From: Empedobacter tilapiae
GTDB lineage: Bacteria; Bacteroidota; Bacteroidia; Flavobacteriales; Weeksellaceae
Assembly (NCBI RefSeq): GCF_004785645.1
Contig: NZ_SRPE01000016.1
Coordinates: forward strand, 1 to 44,480
Length of the DNA: 44,480 nt
Direction: 5' to 3'
Position numbers and translations under genes: made by a program. Below are positions 1 through 7,595 of the stretch, piece by piece. Position 1 is the stretch's first letter. Each line of letters starts with the position of its first letter. Below the pieces are notes generated by a model. That model had not been told where the DNA came from. It searched no databases and saw only the letters and a list, made by a program, of their open reading frames with translations.

Positions 1-49
<49 letters not shown>

Positions 50-219
50 AAATAATTTCGTGTGAAGCAAGAGCTTCTGTTTTTTACAACTTCGAATTTC
101 CTATAGCTCCATTATTCAAGGATTGACTTCGTTATTATTCGGCTATTTGTTTCTTCTGTTTATTTTATAATTTCAAATGAACTTCTCATCTTAGCAATAC
201 CTCTCGGTATTTGCGGTTG

Positions 220-250
220 CAAAGGTAATACTTATTTTTTAACTGACAAA
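220..250 (-). promoter_or_regulatory. rRNA promoter, proximal
   Basis: On the minus strand TTTG (247-250) is followed by exactly 19 bases and then TACCTTTG (220-227). This matches the Bacteroidota primary sigma consensus (TTTG at -33, TAxxTTTG at -7). Transcription would start near 213 and run into 16S through a leader that holds a small GAAGC/GCTTC hairpin near 65-78. It is one of three tandem promoters. Confidence 0.85.
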
Positions 251-331
251 TTTTATTTCGAAAATTTTTAAGTCTTTATTTCAATAAGCCAATCTTACTC
301 TCACTCCCAAATTCCTCTCGGAATCGGGTTG

Positions 332-362
332 CAAAGGTAATACTTATTTCTAAACTCGCAAA
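332..362 (-). promoter_or_regulatory. rRNA promoter, middle
   Basis: Minus strand TTTG (359-362), 19-base spacer, TACCTTTG (332-339). The surrounding sequence (CCTCTCGG...GTTGCAAAGGTAATACTTATTT, plus-strand sense) is nearly the same as around the proximal promoter, so this looks like a duplicated promoter block about 112 bp upstream. Confidence 0.83.
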
Positions 363-441
363 TTTTATTTTAAATAAATTTTTGTCGCTATATAAGCCCT
401 TATGTCAATTTCAACACTACTCGTCTTTCGTATTGAGGTTG

Positions 442-474
442 CAAATATACGCCTGCATTATTCGTTTTTCCAAA
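442..474 (-). promoter_or_regulatory. rRNA promoter, distal
   Basis: Minus strand TTTG (471-474), a 21-base spacer, then TATATTTG (442-449). The -7 element is a good consensus match. The spacer is two bases longer than in the other two promoters, so this one is probably weaker or its -33 element is assigned slightly wrong. Confidence 0.6.
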
Positions 475-484
475 CATACTTTAC

Positions 485-716
485 ATTTATTTTACATTAT
501 TTCCTTAAGTGATTGGTATAACGCAAAATATTTTTTGAAAGTTTTATCAAATAGCTAAATTTTCCATACAAAAACTCAAGTTCAATCTAGTAAATGGATA
601 CTTTGTGGTTGTGAAATCAAGAAGAATTGTAGCGAAAGTGGAATCAATTATTAAGTATATAATATAAGATTCATCTAGAAATCGGGAGATTTATTGGAGA
701 ATACAATAAAATGATC
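485..716. other. intergenic stretch, nothing recognised
   Basis: About 230 AT-rich bases lie between the distal rRNA promoter and the last Rhs remnant. I see no convincing open reading frame, RNA gene or repeat in it. It marks the border between the rRNA operon and the Rhs cassette array. Confidence 0.6.
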
Positions 717-830
717 AATTTAATCTATCAAACGTAGTGTGACTTGCTCAGTTTCCCCATATCGCTTTAAGGTTTTAATGTTTCCGTTGTGGTCATAACT
801 TAATTGCTCGTTGTAAGTTCCTGCAAACGA
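717..830 (-). pseudogene. orphan Rhs core remnant (unit 4, terminal)
   Basis: About 110 bp match the segment of the intact Rhs gene at 9505-9608 (the core encoding GTYDEQLSYDHNGN and the following residues), with several substitutions. No tip or immunity gene follows, because sequence similarity stops near 717. It is the oldest and most eroded member of the orphan array. Its upstream end sits at the same core position as in units 1-3. Confidence 0.8.
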
Positions 831-835
831 TTCAT

Positions 836-916
836 CTACTTTCTCTTTACGATAAAAGCGAGCAAAATTCTATCTCCGATAAAGAAATAAAGGATTTACT
901 AAAACTGATAAAATAG
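836..916 (+). pseudogene. RelE-like toxin C-terminal remnant, copy 4
   Basis: A plus-strand frame encodes LLSLYDKSEQNSISDKEIKD and ends six codons later at TAG. This pattern (LYDKSE..SISDKEIK.LL) is typical of the C-terminus of RelE/ParE/HigB-family type II toxins. Only the last 26 codons survive; the rest is replaced by the truncated Rhs core. A hairpin terminator follows at once. The same remnant occurs at 2647, 5172 and 7412. Family assignment rests on recall of the C-terminal motif and is moderately sure. Confidence 0.6.
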
Positions 917-917
917 C

Positions 918-943
918 AAAAGGCAAACCGAGGTTTGCCTTTT
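918..943. terminator. bidirectional hairpin terminator, copy 4
   Basis: AAAAGGCAAAC - CGAG - GTTTGCCTTTT: an 11-bp stem with T runs on either strand. It can serve the plus-strand RelE remnant and the minus-strand immunity gene ending at 991. Confidence 0.85.
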
Positions 944-990
944 GAGATATTGTGAATTTATTTTACTTGTAATCTGATACACTACCTTCC

Positions 991-1431
991 TTAATTATTT
1001 ATAGGATTTTTATTTTTCCATAATTCTTTATAAAGTTTCGGGAATTCATTTTTAATATTTTTATTAATATTTTCATAATGTATACCTGAATTTAGTATGG
1101 AATAATATGATTTTAATTCATTTTCACTCAAATCTTTAAGTAATATAGACACATGATTTCCACCTAACTTTTTAGTTATTATATATATATAATAAGAATG
1201 TAAATAAGCAGATTCTCCATCTAAAAAATTAACATCTAAAAAGATAATTTCTTTAAAAGATAATTTGTCTCCTTTTAAACTATTATTAACTAATGTACAA
1301 TACTCTATATCATGCTCATACATTTTATCTAAGACAATCTCATCTATTTTTATAGTTGAATTTTCACATTTTTTAGGATAACAATTACTGACAAAAAATA
1401 TAATAAAAATTAATATTTGTAATAGTTTCAT
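991..1431 (-). CDS. lipoprotein, probable immunity protein of orphan unit 3
   Basis: A 146-residue protein. A hydrophobic N-terminus (LLQILIFIIFFVS) is followed by NCYPKK, which fits a lipoprotein signal peptide with the acylated cysteine near residue 17, so the product is probably anchored in the envelope. It follows the orphan tip at 1560-2201 on the same strand and precedes a terminator, the position of the immunity gene in every cassette of this array. The family is not recognised. Pairing with the L,D-transpeptidase-like tip is inferred from position only; a truncated small lipoprotein reading frame (1454-1555) lies between them. Confidence 0.65.
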   Translation of the reverse strand: MKLLQILIFIIFFVSNCYPKKCENSTIKIDEIVLDKMYEHDIEYCTLVNNSLKGDKLSFKEIIFLDVNFLDGESAYLHSYYIYIITKKLGGNHVSILLKDLSENELKSYYSILNSGIHYENINKNIKNEFPKLYKELWKNKNPINN

Positions 1432-1453
1432 AATAAGATTTAATTAATTGGAT

Positions 1454-1555
1454 CTAGTATTTTTGGACTTGATTAAGTATTCTATTATTATGATTAATCT
1501 CTTTACAATTAAAAAATGAAAGTAAACTGATTAATAATTTTATTGCTTTCTTCAT
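1454..1555 (-). CDS. 33-residue lipoprotein-like ORF, likely truncated immunity gene
   Basis: ATG at 1553-1555 opens a 33-codon frame: MKKAIKLLISLLSFFNC, then KEINHNN and ending QVQKY before TAG. The start is a textbook lipoprotein signal peptide with a lipobox cysteine at residue 17, but almost no mature protein follows. It starts only five bases downstream of the orphan tip, exactly where an immunity gene should begin. The simplest reading is an immunity gene cut short by decay; a genuine tiny lipoprotein is possible. Confidence 0.45.
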   Translation of the reverse strand: MKKAIKLLISLLSFFNCKEINHNNRILNQVQKY

Positions 1556-1559
1556 ATTA

Positions 1560-2372
1560 TTAATTTTTAATCCATTTTGTTGGATCTCCAGACGATTGTT
1601 TTATTTTATGAGGTTGATTAGGATTAATACTTATTCCTATAACTTTCATGGTGCCATATTTAGTTCTTGTAGAAAAAGGGTTAAACCTTTGTCTACCTTG
1701 TCTATCGGAAACTTCAGTTTTTGAAATTGTATCCATTATTTGATTAATAACATTCCATTCTAAATTTCTATCACTTGAGCTATCTGAATTACATAATGTG
1801 ACACATCCCCAGCTTTCAAGACCTAGATGTAGTCTAAAATTACTTCTATTAGTTCCATCCTTTTTTTGGGAATTTTGATGAGTATCATCATATCGAAAAC
1901 TATCTTGTGGATCTAATCTGTACCAGTCATCATGTTTTCCTCCTTTATTATCTAGAATATCATATTCTCCATTAGGTACAGGAACTTGTAGACCTCCTGT
2001 ATTAGGATGATTAGTTCCATTTTCGTCACCTTGATTGATATTTCCATTTTCATCTGCAATCCCTCCACTGAATACTCCTTTTATTACTAAAACTTGATTT
2101 GCTATAAGTTTACCCTTTTTATCTCTAATTCCTTTTACGTTGTAATCTTTAGTGGAAACATTAACTGTTTTTAATCCTTTTCTATAATTATCCATATCCA
2201 TAATCGATAACTCCCCTGTTTCTGCATTATATGATATTCTAACTTCTCTTCCATCAGGATCGATATAATTTATAGGATTATTTATTGTATAATTATATGG
2301 AGTTATTGAAGCATACTTCTCTGCCAGTGGGTCGATATTGAACCAACGTCCTATAGCAGGGTCGTAATTCCT
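1560..2372 (-). pseudogene. orphan Rhs tip (unit 3), L,D-transpeptidase-like toxin
   Basis: The frame is open from about 2372 to the stop at 1560. It begins with Rhs core end ([20 protein letters not shown], then NNPINYIDPDG) and continues into a ~213-residue tip from the first ATG at 2201. The tip contains HLGLESWGC (His125, Ser130, Gly132, Cys133 counted from that ATG), which resembles the H...S-x-G-C signature of YkuD/Tlde1-type L,D-transpeptidase folds; NGEYDILDNKGG upstream fits the same fold. Known members cut or exchange peptidoglycan cross-links in the periplasm. The core upstream is internally deleted, so the tip has no own signal peptide or certain start: a silent cassette. Fold call is moderate. 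Confidence 0.6.
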
Positions 2373-2643
2373 GTTACTCCTTTATTTAAATCTTTGGTTA
2401 GATTTCCGTTAACATCATACGCATAATCATTCCCAGTTTTATTGCCATCATTAAAACCTAAAGTTGTAGATGAATCGGTTACTTTCTGTAATTTGTTACT
2501 TTTATCGGTATTTTCATAATCATAAACTAAATCATCTATCAAACGAGGTGTGGCTTGCTCGGTTTGTCCATAACGCTTTAGGGTTTTAATGTTTCCATTG
2601 TGGTCATAACTTAATTGTTCGTCGTAAGTTCCTGCAAAATATT
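2372..2643 (-). pseudogene. truncated Rhs core of orphan unit 3
   Basis: This matches the intact Rhs core from GTYDEQLSYD down to DLNKGVTGI, then jumps directly into the NYDPAIGRW end of the core. About 650 bp present in unit 2 are missing. The join (CGTAATT on the plus strand) occurs in both parental sequences, so a short-homology deletion is likely. The core 5' part and the tip end up in different frames, ending the upstream frame at TTLL-stop. Confidence 0.75.
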
Positions 2644-2646
2644 TAG

Positions 2647-2727
2647 CTGCTCTCTCTTTACGATAAAAGTGAGCAAAATTCTATCTCCGATAAAGAAATA
2701 AAGGATTTACTAAAACTAATAAAATAA
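2647..2727 (+). pseudogene. RelE-like toxin C-terminal remnant, copy 3
   Basis: The plus-strand frame again encodes LLSLYDKSEQNSISDKEIKD...LLKLIK and a stop. Compared with copy 4 the differences seen are mostly silent, which means the sequence was inherited as a block with the cassette. It abuts the 5' end of the unit 3 core. Confidence 0.6.
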
Positions 2728-2755
2728 AAAAAGGCAAACAAACGTTTGCCTTTTT
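2728..2755. terminator. bidirectional hairpin terminator, copy 3
   Basis: AAAAAGGCAAAC - AAAC - GTTTGCCTTTTT, a 12-bp stem with T runs on both strands. It lies downstream of the immunity gene ending at 2797 and of the plus-strand RelE remnant. Confidence 0.86.
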
Positions 2756-2796
2756 CTTTATTGTGAATTTTGAATTAGAATAATTTATTTGGAGTA

Positions 2797-3531
2797 TTAC
2801 CAAGATTCAGGTATAGGAAGTATTGAATATTTAGAAGATTCAATACTATATTTAGAATCATTAGGAGATTGTTTATCAATGTATTTCATTGTCAAATAAT
2901 TGGAAAACATCAGAATAGCATTAATATTTAAATTTGAATTTAAATATTCAAAATTATTCAAAACATATTTATTATTTATAACAATAGATTGAATAGAGTT
3001 ATAATCTTTAACAAAATGTTTTCTATCTAATTCATCTATAGTGATATTATAAAAAATTTCTTTAAATATTTTAAAATCATTTTCTGAGAGATTAAAAGAG
3101 TATCCTCCTACTTTTTCATCTGGATAATAAACATTTGCTGTTATATTTCCTGTTGAATCAATATTCAAATCATAGGCATATTTATGATTAATTAAAAAAT
3201 TAGTCTCTGGAGGATTTTCACTTATAGAAATATTATTAAAAATAAGATCATTTTTTTTATTTATATCGTACAATTTATAATTCATTTCAGTTTTATTCCT
3301 TGTATAATTTTTCAAATCTACAGTCCGATTTTCTATTAGATTATTAAACATAAATCCAATCTCATAAATAGAAGAATTATCATCTTTTATTAACCAATAA
3401 TAACCATCATTTAAATTATATGAATAATACAGATTATTATCTTTTTTGTAAATATTCAACAGACTTATTATTAAGAGTAGCCCCAATACGAAAGCCATGA
3501 GCTTTAGTATTAATTCCTTTTTCAGATACAT
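2797..3531 (-). CDS. membrane-anchored protein, probable immunity protein of orphan unit 2
   Basis: A 244-residue protein with one N-terminal membrane segment ([15 protein letters not shown], residues ~11-25) after a Lys-rich start, then a hydrophilic, Asn/Ile/Tyr-rich domain presumably outside the inner membrane. The start overlaps the 3' end of the toxin tip (3437-4180) by 95 bp, or 62 bp if Met12 is used. That overlap suggests translational coupling of toxin and immunity. No family is recognised. The immunity role is inferred from overlap and position before the terminator. Confidence 0.62.
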   Translation of the reverse strand: MYLKKELILKLMAFVLGLLLIISLLNIYKKDNNLYYSYNLNDGYYWLIKDDNSSIYEIGFMFNNLIENRTVDLKNYTRNKTEMNYKLYDINKKNDLIFNNISISENPPETNFLINHKYAYDLNIDSTGNITANVYYPDEKVGGYSFNLSENDFKIFKEIFYNITIDELDRKHFVKDYNSIQSIVINNKYVLNNFEYLNSNLNINAILMFSNYLTMKYIDKQSPNDSKYSIESSKYSILPIPESW

Positions 3532-4500
3532 TTAGATTACTTTTTTGATAGTATTGTTTTAAAATTGGAGAAATATTATTATCCCTTGCAGAGCCTGAAG
3601 CTTTTTCGGTAAAATGATCAATCCAGCCATTGACATTATTTTCAGCTGTTATTTTATAACCTGATTCGTTTTTTAAAAAATTGATAACGTCTTTATCGTA
3701 ACCACTACTAAAATCTAACTTTCCATTATCTACATAATCTTTAGATGTAGGAAGTATATGTACAAAACTTTCATGACCAATGGTAACCATTGCATCAGAA
3801 ACGAAATGATTAGTAGTGGAATTATTGTTTCCTATAGCCATATTAAATTGTAGTCTGCCATTTTCCATTGTATGTCCTCCATCTCCAGAAGCAATATCAG
3901 ATTTAACATCCGTTGTAACTTTAATATCGATTCCAGCTTTATGATATTCTCCATCTTTATTAAATTTAACACCCCCAATTTCATCCCCAGCTTTAGCGTA
4001 TTTAGCAAAAAAATTGTAACCTTCTTTTGTATTCACAAAATTTCTCATTGCTATTTTATTCTTTTCATTAGCTGTATTATTAAATTCCGTTGGATCAATA
4101 TGCTCAGGAGCCATCCCATCGGGATCTATGAAGAAGACAGGATTATTAAAAGCGTAGTTGTAAGGAGAGTGACGTCGCATTTGTTCCGAGAGCGGGTCTA
4201 TGTTAAACCAACGTCCTATTGCAGGGTCGTAATTTCTTGCTCCGTAGTCGTACAGATTTAGGTTTAATTCATCTTGTAGTTCTTTACCATTGTATTTGTA
4301 CTTATAATTTACAGACCCAGATGTTGAACCGCCTGGAGCTGCTAATCCTATACCAATTTCAATTAAATCACTCTCTCTTACAATTTCTCTTGTTGCACTT
4401 CTCGTATATCCTTTGTGTTGTAAGCCAAACGGATAATAATGATCTTCGTTTACGGTTTTTAATTTATTGTTGACATCGTCCCACGCATAACTTACGCGTA
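3437..4500 (-). pseudogene. orphan Rhs tip (unit 2), HExxH metallopeptidase-like toxin
   Basis: The open frame contains Rhs core end ([20 protein letters not shown], then [11 protein letters not shown]) and a C-terminal tip of about 225 residues. Counting from the ATG at 4180, His136-Glu137-...-His141 in the run GHESFVH form an HExxH-like zinc site. The third ligand is not obvious; a later HF near the end or a Glu/Asp could serve. No named family recognised. The frame is closed upstream near 4500 by a palindromic insertion that brings a stop codon, so the cassette cannot be expressed as an Rhs fusion and lacks an export signal. Confidence 0.55.
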
Positions 4501-4505
4501 CACTC

Positions 4506-4562
4506 GCTTCACTCGGGTCATTTCACGAAAAGCTTTATCAAAGTTTTTCGCTCATGAATCTA
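4506..4562. repeat. palindromic insertion A in Rhs core
   Basis: About 56 bp replace roughly 5 bp of the conserved core (between the codons for DHL and VRVSYAW). The insert contains the imperfect palindrome CGAAAAGCTTT-ATC-AAAGTTTTTCG flanked by GAGCG/CGAG-type ends. It introduces an in-frame TGA on the minus strand. Confidence 0.65.
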
Positions 4563-4784
4563 AATGATCTGTCAAATTGTACACATAGTTATACACCACT
4601 GTTCCTGCTGTTATCGCATTTACATAGCCTTCTGTTGTTGGAAAAAATTGTAATATTGATTGATTCCCTTTTCCTGCTGCTAGAGAATACTGAAATCCAT
4701 TTATATAATACGTTCCTTCTGCATTTGATAACAAATGATTCTGTACATATTGCTAACTTTACGCCATACGCATAACTAATCTTA

Positions 4785-4853
4785 TCTCCTCCGCGACAAT
4801 CTGGCTCGTTCGCTAAAAATGTTTACAAAACATTTTTTAACGCTCCGCCCTCA
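4785..4853. repeat. palindromic insertion B in Rhs core
   Basis: About 65 bp are inserted within the core codons for TEVLWNGSKKI. The centre is AAAAATGTTT-AC-AAAACATTTTTT (plus strand), with GGAGCG and AACGAGCC on the flanks (minus strand). End motifs resemble those of insertion C at 25780-25835. Confidence 0.65.
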
Positions 4854-5171
4854 AAGAACCTCTGTTGGTAAATTTAAGAAATTATACGTAATTCCGGTTA
4901 TCCCTTTGTTTAAATCTTTGGTTAGATTTCCGTTAACATCATATGCATAATCGTTGCCTGTTTTGTTTCCATCGTTAAAACCTAAAGTTGTGGATGAATC
5001 GGTTACTTTCTGTAATTTGTTACTTTTATCGGTATTTTCATAATCATAAACTAAATCATCTATCAAACGTGGTGTGGCTTGCTCGGTTTGTCCATAACGC
5101 TTTAGGGTTTTAATGTTTCCGTTGTGATCATAACTTAATTGTTCGTCGTAAGTTCCTGCAAAATATTTTAT

Positions 5172-5252
5172 CTACTTTCTCTTTACGATAAAAGCGAGCA
5201 AAATTCTATCTCCGATAAAGAAATAAAGGATTTACTAAAACTGATAAAATAA
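5172..5252 (+). pseudogene. RelE-like toxin C-terminal remnant, copy 2
   Basis: The same 26-codon plus-strand remnant (LYDKSEQNSISDKEIKDLLK...) ends at TAA 5250-5252. It directly abuts the 5' end of the unit 2 core and is followed by the conserved hairpin. Confidence 0.6.
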
Positions 5253-5253
5253 C

Positions 5254-5279
5254 AAAAGGCAAACAAACGTTTGCCTTTT
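5254..5279. terminator. bidirectional hairpin terminator, copy 2
   Basis: AAAAGGCAAAC - AAAC - GTTTGCCTTTT, an 11-bp stem with T runs on both strands, downstream of the immunity gene that ends at 5344. Confidence 0.86.
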
Positions 5280-5343
5280 ACTTTATTGTGAATTTGTTTG
5301 TGAATAATATATTGTAGTCTAACAATACTTCTGATACACTACC

Positions 5344-5766
5344 CTACCATCTTATTTTTTTACAAGTAATTTGATTCAATATTGAATCAAATTTTGTCTT
5401 ATTTTCTAGTAAAACTTTTTGATATCCAAAAGAAGAATAATCATTATTTCTTATTTGTTTCCAATATTTTTCATTGTATATACCTTCTATTTCATCATTG
5501 CCTAATAAAGAGAATTTATGAATTTCTTGATTATAAGTGCTATCATCCATAATTGGATACAAATCTATAATATTAGGAGTAAAGAATAATTCTTCTTGAT
5601 GATTGTTTATTAATATAACGGCATCAAAATCTTCATTTTTGATTGTTTTTTTATCAAAATCACGTTTACTAATATTTAATGAGCACTCATAAGATTTTAA
5701 TGAAATTATAGTTTTTGAATTACACCCTATAAAGATTAGAAAGATAAATAAATATAAATATTTCAT
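5344..5766 (-). CDS. lipoprotein, probable immunity protein of orphan unit 1
   Basis: A 140-residue protein with an N-terminal signal peptide ending in a lipobox (YLFIFLIFIGC, cysteine at residue 15), then a small mixed domain with LLENKTKFDSILNQITCKK at the C-terminus. It starts two bases after the stop of the M91-like toxin tip and ends before a terminator, so the two form a toxin-immunity pair by position. An envelope-anchored immunity protein implies that the peptidase acts outside the cytoplasm. Family not recognised. Confidence 0.68.
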   Translation of the reverse strand: MKYLYLFIFLIFIGCNSKTIISLKSYECSLNISKRDFDKKTIKNEDFDAVILINNHQEELFFTPNIIDLYPIMDDSTYNQEIHKFSLLGNDEIEGIYNEKYWKQIRNNDYSSFGYQKVLLENKTKFDSILNQITCKKIRW

Positions 5767-5768
5767 AA

Positions 5769-7406
5769 TTAACGATTAAAAATTGAAAATGTGTTTATCA
5801 TATATTCAATAAGTGGTCTTGGATTTGTGTTGTTATTTAATAAATTAACAGGTCCGTTGCTAGTATTATATTGAGATCTAGCCGGAGCTCCTAGAGAATT
5901 TCTTAATTGATTTTCAAAATAAGTAGCCCTCCATTCTCTATCAAAAAGACCATCTGTTTTACTTCGAGAAAGTAATCCAAAATTTGAATCCAACCCATGA
6001 AATAACTCATGTCCTAGATTTGTAGTCGGATTAAAATTTATACCCTTGGTTGTCATCAGACTACCTGCTAATTCATTTGTTGGAGACCAATAAATTGTTC
6101 CTCCAGAGCCTATAGATAGTCGATTTGTGGATAATATAGCATCTCGATTACTTTTACCCATATATTCCCAAAAAGAGGCATTAGCCATGCTGTTAGGTGT
6201 ATATTGATTTTTATCACCATCAGGGTTGAAAGTCGTATTCGTTATTGAAAAATTATTTGTAGAACTTTGTAGAAGTGATAACATACTACTACCTTCTTTC
6301 GTTGTAGATATACTGTTTAAGCTATTTACAGCTGAATTTAAATATGAATTAGTGATTTTTAAACTACCGTCTTTTTTTATTTTAACCCCCTTTCCATTAT
6401 ATGCAGAACCATCTGCATTTAAAAGTTTACCGTTTTCATATAGAACTTTATGTTCATTTTTATTTCCAAAAGTAATCCATATACTATCTCCTTTTACATC
6501 AACAAAACGAATTGGATTATTTGCAGCATAATTATATGGAGTTAAATTAGGGTACTTTTCAGCAAACCTATCAATTTTATTAAATCTTCCTATTGCTGGA
6601 TCATAATCGCGCCATCCATACGCATAGGTATTTAGGTTTAATTCATCTTGTAACTCTTTGCCGTTGTATTTGTACTTATAGTTAGCAGAACCAGAAGTAT
6701 CTCTTGTATTTATTTCTATACCAATTTTAACTAAGCTATTTTCTCGTATAATTTCTCGAGAATTGCTAGTATATCCTCTGTGTTGTAAGCCAAATGGGTA
6801 ATAATGATCTTCGTTTACGGTTTTTAGTTTACTATTTACTTCATCCCACGCATAACTTACGCGCACATTTCCCAAATGATCTGTCAAATTATACACATAG
6901 TTATACGCCACTGTTCCTGCTGTTATCGCATTGACATAACCTTCTGTTGTTGGAAAAAACTGTAATACTCCATCTTTGTACTGAAAACCATCTAAATATT
7001 CAGTTTTGTTTACTTTTGTGCCGTCTGTTACAATTTTATTCAACTTTACACCTACTGCATTGTAGGCATAATTAATCTTTTTGCTTCCATTCCAAAGAAC
7101 CTCTGTTGGTAAATTTAAGAAATTATACGTAATTCTGGTTATTCCTTTGTTTAAATCTTTGGTTAGATTTCCGTTAACGTCATACGCATAATCGTTGCCT
7201 GTTTTGTTTCCATCGTTAAAGCCTAAAGTTGTAGATGAATCGGTTACTTTCTGTAATTTGTTACTTTTATCGGTATTTTCATAATCATAAACTAAATCAT
7301 CTATCAAACGTGGTGTGGCTTGCTCGGTTTGTCCATAACGCTTTAGGGTTTTAATGTTTCCGTTGTGGTCATAACTTAATTGTTCGTCGTAAGTTCCTGC
7401 AAACAA
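5769..7406 (-). pseudogene. orphan Rhs core with M91 (NleD-like) metallopeptidase tip, unit 1
   Basis: An unbroken 545-codon frame: Rhs core from AGTYDEQLSYDHNG to the core end (RDYDPAIGRFNKID, NNPIRFVDVKG), then a ~245-residue tip. The tip holds HELFHGLD (zinc His466, Glu467, His470) and REWRATYFENQLR about 20 residues later (Glu491 as probable third ligand), followed by GAPARSQY. This is the layout of M91/NleD-type zinc peptidases, common as polymorphic-toxin tips. The 5' end lacks signal peptide and N-terminal core; the only initiation codon at 7404-7406 is TTG, inside the core. It is probably a silent cassette, although its frame is intact. Closest orphan to the live Rhs gene. Confidence 0.75.
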
Positions 7407-7411
7407 TTTAC

Positions 7412-7492
7412 CTACTTTTTCTTTACGATAAAAGCGAGCAAGATTCTATTTCCAATAAAGAAATAAAGGATCTACTAAAACTGATAAAATAA
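7412..7492 (+). pseudogene. RelE-like toxin C-terminal remnant, copy 1
   Basis: The plus-strand frame encodes LLFLYDKSEQDSISNKEIKD...LLKLIK and TAA. It differs from the other three copies by a few amino acids (S to F, N to D, D to N), so this junction is the most diverged. It is followed by the same hairpin. Confidence 0.6.
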
Positions 7493-7493
7493 C

Positions 7494-7519
7494 AAAAGGC
7501 AAACCGAGGTTTGCCTTTT
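7494..7519. terminator. bidirectional hairpin terminator, copy 1
   Basis: AAAAGGCAAAC - CGAG - GTTTGCCTTTT. Loop identical to copy 4 but different from copies 2 and 3. It ends the live Rhs/immunity transcript on the minus strand. Confidence 0.87.
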
Positions 7520-7595
7520 GTGGTATTGTGAATTATTTCACTTGTAATGAATATGTTGTAAGATAGTAATACCTCTGATGCGCTACCAGACCTTA

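Larger units (their letters stand above)
4500..5163 (-). pseudogene. broken Rhs core of orphan unit 2
   Basis: Core homologous to 8770-9608 of the intact Rhs gene but interrupted twice by 55-65 bp palindrome-containing insertions (about 4506-4562 and 4785-4853). Between them, 4650-4770 is a divergent version of the core segment that in the intact gene encodes GFQYKDGVLQFFPTTEGY and its surroundings, which suggests a different parental Rhs lineage. Several frames and stops result; the gene is dead. Confidence 0.75.

Noticed and set aside
3872..4775. Plus-strand open frames of 73-129 codons across orphan unit 2
   Set aside because: They run antisense to the Rhs core and tip, have biased hydrophobic composition typical of the complement of an AT-rich gene, and show no start context or family resemblance.
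918..7519. Repeated hairpins as possible attC or transposon ends
   Set aside because: The short perfect stem with T runs directly after stop codons on both strands is explained by bidirectional terminators; no target duplications were seen.
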